Origin: Paraburkholderia sp. LEh10
GTDB lineage: Bacteria; Pseudomonadota; Gammaproteobacteria; Burkholderiales; Burkholderiaceae
Direction: 5' to 3'
Assembly (NCBI RefSeq): GCF_017814945.1
Contig: NZ_JAGIPX010000004.1
Span: 186,001 to 250,000, forward strand
Length of the DNA: 64,000 nucleotides
Shown piece by piece: positions 61,182 to 64,000 of the stretch; the first letter of the stretch is position 1, and the number at the start of each line of letters is the position of its first letter. The position numbers and the translations under genes were made by a program. Below the pieces are notes generated by a model. The model saw only the letters and a list, made by a program, of their open reading frames with translations, was not told the DNA's origin and did not search any database.

Positions 61182-61592
61182 GATAGGCAGTGAATGGCAA
61201 GGAAACAGTAATGGTAGCGCCAACCCGCACCCCGTTTCCATCTGCCATTCGGCCGATCGCGCGCCTCGTCGTTCCCGATCTGCCCGCCGCTCTCCCGCCG
61301 GGAACGCCGCGAAACGCCTGCCAACGCGTGGACACGCCCAGAAGGAAGCCATGAGAAGACGAGACTCAGGTAAAATCCCGATATTCGCGCCCCTGCCACA
61401 TTGCCTTAGCGGGAACCCGGTCACGGCGCATCGCTCTTCTTCAATTCGTCTCCGTCGACGGAATGTGTGCCAGGTTTTGATCAGCAGGTTTCGATCCAAT
61501 CTTGCCGGGCGCCCGTTTCGCGTGATTAACAGCTTATTTTCAGCTCAACACCGGGCAGCCGCCGTGCGCGTCCGGCACAAGGATTCAGGCTC
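61182..61592. other. Divergent intergenic region between trmJ and suhB
   Basis: 411 bp if trmJ starts at 61181. TAAAAT at 61371-61376 (plus) could be a suhB -10, and a weak TTGCCG/ATTAAC pair lies closer, near 61500-61530. No gene is credible. Confidence 0.4.
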
Positions 61593-62396
61593 ATGCATCC
61601 CATGCTCAATATCGCTGTCAAGGCCGCTCGCCGCGCCGGGCAGATCATCAACCGTGCGTCGCTCGATCTCGACCTCCTGCAGGTCAGCAAGAAGCAGCAC
61701 AACGATTTCGTCACGGAGGTCGACAAGGCGTCGGAAGCGGCCATCATCGAAACGCTGACCACGGCCTACCCCGATCACGCGATCCTCGCCGAAGAGTCCG
61801 GCGAATCGGGCAACGAGTCCGAATACCAGTGGATCATCGATCCCCTCGACGGCACCACGAACTTCATCCACGGCTTCCAGTACTACTGCGTGTCGATCGC
61901 GCTCGCGCACAAGGGCATCGTCACACAGGCCGTCGTCTATGATCCGACGCGCAACGACCTTTTCACGGCGTCGCGCGGCCGCGGCGCCTATCTGAACGAC
62001 AGGCGCATCCGCGTCGGCCGCCGCGACCGGCTCGCCGACAGCCTGATCGGCACGGGCTTCCCGTTCCGCGAAAAGGACACACTCGAAGCGTACACGCAGC
62101 TTTTCGCCGACATGACCAAGGCCTGCGCGGGCCTGCGCCGTCCGGGCGCGGCGGCGCTCGACCTCGCGAACGTCGCGGCGGGCCGCATGGACGGCTTCTT
62201 TGAGCAAGGCATCAGCGCGTGGGACATGGCGGCGGGCAGCTTGCTGATCACCGAAGCGGGCGGTCTCGTCGGCAACTACACGGGCGATTCGGACTTCCTG
62301 CACATGCATGAGATCGTCGCGGGCAACCCAAAGGTTTATGCACAGATGATTCCGATCCTGTCGCGCTACACGCGGACGAAGGAGCGAACAGCCTAA
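61593..62396 (+). CDS. suhB: Inositol-1-monophosphatase family protein SuhB
   Basis: A 267-residue Mg-dependent phosphatase. The metal motifs are [22 protein letters not shown] and [15 protein letters not shown]. In E. coli SuhB also joins Nus factors in rRNA antitermination; this extra role is inferred only by family. ATG 61593 is the first of two Met codons (MHPML). A UUCG-loop terminator follows at 62416. Confidence 0.96.
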   Translation: MHPMLNIAVKAARRAGQIINRASLDLDLLQVSKKQHNDFVTEVDKASEAAIIETLTTAYPDHAILAEESGESGNESEYQWIIDPLDGTTNFIHGFQYYCVSIALAHKGIVTQAVVYDPTRNDLFTASRGRGAYLNDRRIRVGRRDRLADSLIGTGFPFREKDTLEAYTQLFADMTKACAGLRRPGAAALDLANVAAGRMDGFFEQGISAWDMAAGSLLITEAGGLVGNYTGDSDFLHMHEIVAGNPKVYAQMIPILSRYTRTKERTA

Positions 62397-62415
62397 GACG
62401 CTGCGTGCTTTCGAC

Positions 62416-62438
62416 AAGCGGCTTCGGCCGCTTTTTTC
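62416..62438 (+). terminator. Terminator after suhB
   Basis: AAGCGGC-TTCG-GCCGCTT and a T-run: a UUCG-tetraloop intrinsic terminator. Confidence 0.92.
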
Positions 62439-62552
62439 TTTTGGCGCCGCCGCGCGCGCTGCAAGGCGTCAATGACGGAAAGCTGGCCGGAAAACTCTCC
62501 GGGAAGCGCGCTAGCCACGCAAGAATGCGAGCACTGTGTTCCAATCGGGACC

Positions 62553-63851
62553 ATGAAGAAAGGCTTCTACACGATTATCGGGGCGCAGTTCGTGTCGTCG
62601 CTCGCCGATAACGCGCTCCTGATCGCGGCGATCGCGCTGCTCACCGAGATCCGCTCGCCTGCGTGGGTCACGCCGCTGCTGCAGATCTTCTTCACGATTT
62701 CCTACGTGCTGCTCGCGCCTTTCGTCGGCGCATTCGCCGACGCGCTGCAAAAGCGCCACGTGATGTTCATCTCGAATGCGCTGAAAGCGGGCGGCTGCCT
62801 GATGATGATCGGCGGCGTGCATCCGATGATCGCGTACGGCGTGGTCGGCTTCGGCGCAGCTGCCTACTCGCCCGCGAAATACGGCATTCTCACCGAGCTG
62901 CTGCCCGCCGAACGGCTCGTGGCGGCGAACGCGTGGCTCGAATCGGCGACGGTGCTGTCGACGATCGTCGGCACGATGCTCGGCGGCGCGCTGATCAGCA
63001 CGTACGCAGCGCGCTTCGTGCAGCACGCGCACCTGCCGCTGATCCATTCCGCCGCCGATCTCGCGATGCTTGCCGTAATGGTCACGTATGCGATCGCGGC
63101 AGCGTTGAACGTCGGCATTCCCGACACGGGCGCGCGCTATCCAAACCGCCTTGTCGAGCCCGGTCAACTCGTCGGCGAATTCGTGCGCTGCTTCAACGTG
63201 CTCTGGTCCGACCGTCTCGCGCAGATCGCGCTGTGGGTCACGACGCTGATGTGGGGCGGCGCGGTCACGTTGCAACTGCTCGTGCTGAAGTGGGCGGACG
63301 CGAACCTCGGGCTGTCGCTGTCGAAAGCCGCCGTGATGCAGGGCGTGGCGGGCCTGGGCATCGCCATGGGCGCAGCCGCCGCGGCCGCGTGCGTGCCGTT
63401 GCGCAGTTCGCTCAAAGTGCTGCCCGTGGGCCTGCTGACGGGTGCCGTCGCCATCGCGATGGCCTTCTACAGCAAGAACCTCTTTCCTCCCGGCGCGGGC
63501 CTGCGCGCCGGTCCGCTGTTCGCGCCCGCCTACATCCTGCTCGCCTACCCGCTGATGATCCTGCTCGGCACGCTGTCGGGCTTCTTCATCGTGCCGATGA
63601 ACGCGATTCTCCAGCATCGCGGCGCCACGCTGCTGAGCGCGGGCCACTCGATCGCCGTGCAGAACTTCAACCAGAATCTCGCCGTGCTGCTGATGCTCGG
63701 CGCCTACGCGATCCTGCTGACCGCGAAAATGCCCGTGCAGTGGATCATCGCCGTGTTCGGACTCTTTATCACGGGCATGATGTGGCTCGCGAAGCGACGC
63801 AGCGCGGCGAACGCGCACAAGGTCGACATGCGCGCACTGATCGAAGAGTGA
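62553..63851 (+). CDS. lplT: LplT-like lysophospholipid transporter (copy 2)
   Basis: A 432-residue MFS transporter with about twelve helices, paralogous to the one at 19323-20630. It starts [20 protein letters not shown] and shares [14 protein letters not shown] and the GTLSGFFIVPMNAILQHRG block. Start ATG 62553 matches the paralogue. No acyltransferase gene is adjacent. The role is inferred to be lysophospholipid import across the inner membrane, as for E. coli LplT, but the two paralogues may differ in substrate. Confidence 0.88.
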   Translation: MKKGFYTIIGAQFVSSLADNALLIAAIALLTEIRSPAWVTPLLQIFFTISYVLLAPFVGAFADALQKRHVMFISNALKAGGCLMMIGGVHPMIAYGVVGFGAAAYSPAKYGILTELLPAERLVAANAWLESATVLSTIVGTMLGGALISTYAARFVQHAHLPLIHSAADLAMLAVMVTYAIAAALNVGIPDTGARYPNRLVEPGQLVGEFVRCFNVLWSDRLAQIALWVTTLMWGGAVTLQLLVLKWADANLGLSLSKAAVMQGVAGLGIAMGAAAAAACVPLRSSLKVLPVGLLTGAVAIAMAFYSKNLFPPGAGLRAGPLFAPAYILLAYPLMILLGTLSGFFIVPMNAILQHRGATLLSAGHSIAVQNFNQNLAVLLMLGAYAILLTAKMPVQWIIAVFGLFITGMMWLAKRRSAANAHKVDMRALIEE

Positions 63852-63894
63852 GCGTTGCACTGCGAAAGCATACGCATGTGAATATCGCAACGGC

Positions 63895-63916
63895 AACCTG
63901 GCCATCCGGCCAGGTT
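63895..63916. terminator. Terminator-like hairpin after lplT copy 2
   Basis: AACCTGGCC-ATCC-GGCCAGGTT, a perfect 9-bp stem. No T-run follows, so its terminator role is uncertain. Confidence 0.5.
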
Positions 63917-63977
63917 CGCGCGGCGCGTCGACGGGTTAAACTCTCGCCCTGAACAGTCACGCAAGAAAGACACGAGG

Positions 63978-64000
63978 ATGGGCACTCAAACCGCAACGGC
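63978..64000 (+). CDS. Possible start of the next gene (runs off window)
   Basis: ATG at 63978 opens a frame reading MGTQTAT to the window end, with an A/G-rich stretch upstream. Too short to identify or even confirm. Confidence 0.25.

Noticed and set aside
61182..61499. N-terminal extension of the TrmJ-like protein up to 61499
   Set aside because: The frame is open, but the translated extension is Arg/Cys-rich with no family similarity, and SPOUT homology starts well after it. The GTG at 61181 gives the normal length.

Overview
This window is a stretch of conserved core chromosome from a high-GC betaproteobacterium. The proteins and gene order point to Burkholderia sensu lato, most likely Paraburkholderia; the species cannot be fixed by eye. 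Supporting signs are smc next to zipA, the dapC-dapD-(arsC-like)-dapE-prmB cluster, alr-radA, tsaB-rimI-udg-DUF1853 beside an acyl-CoA-binding protein, a Yej-type ABC transporter beside fabI, and cysS-glycosylase-accA-tilS-lysC. I see no insertion sequence, prophage, integrase, CRISPR array, toxin-antitoxin pair or defence island, and no region whose codon use clearly breaks from the rest.

Layout. 1-5.3 kb (minus strand): 5' part of zipA, smc, and an EamA-type transporter. 5.8-10.6 kb (plus): lysine/diaminopimelate genes dapC, dapD, an ArsC/Spx-like gene and dapE, then prmB. 10.9-16.4 kb: cardiolipin synthase, glutathione peroxidase (minus), an ABC-F ATPase, a class III CoA-transferase and a small conserved gene (minus). 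16.6-21.5 kb: radA and alr (minus), then an LplT-like transporter and thiD (plus). 21.5-25.4 kb: overlapping minus-strand operon tsaB-rimI-udg-DUF1853, divergent from an acyl-CoA-binding protein. 25.8-29.2 kb: RhlE-type RNA helicase and isocitrate lyase. 29.5-33.7 kb: universal stress protein, LysR regulator, haloacid dehalogenase and malate synthase. The glyoxylate-bypass genes aceA and aceB therefore flank the dehalogenase locus. 33.9-36.5 kb: gamma-glutamylcyclotransferase-like protein, RraA, an AraC-type regulator and a GNAT acetyltransferase. 36.6-37.4 kb: five tRNA genes (Ala, and Glu-Asp twice in tandem). 37.5-41.1 kb: gltX, a patatin-like lipoprotein and an NlpC/P60 peptidase. 41.3-47.0 kb: yejA-yejB-yejE-yejF peptide importer. 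47.1-48.4 kb: fabI and a small His-rich secreted protein. 48.8-55.9 kb: tRNA-Ser, lysC, tilS, accA, a 3-methyladenine DNA glycosylase and cysS. 56.2-60.1 kb: TPR protein, two cyclophilins, lpxH and cysE. 60.4-63.9 kb: TrmJ-like methyltransferase, suhB and a second LplT-like transporter.

Functional themes. Lysine and diaminopimelate synthesis appears twice (dapC/D/E and lysC). Envelope and lipid work recurs (cls, accA, fabI, lpxH, alr, two LplT paralogues, patatin, ACBP, NlpC/P60, Yej importer). Translation quality and tRNA modification genes are frequent (tsaB, rimI, tilS, trmJ, prmB, gltX, cysS, tRNAs). Acetate/glyoxylate metabolism sits around 28-34 kb.

I did not find a convincing new multi-gene system. 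The observations most worth a second look are small. They are a 229-bp tRNA Asp-Glu duplication differing only by one compensatory base-pair change, a palindrome placed on the LysR/dehalogenase divergent promoters, palindromes upstream of accA, lysC and aceA, paralogous LplT transporters about 43 kb apart, a histone-like tail on a DNA glycosylase, and a peptidase beside the Yej importer that may link it to murein peptide uptake.
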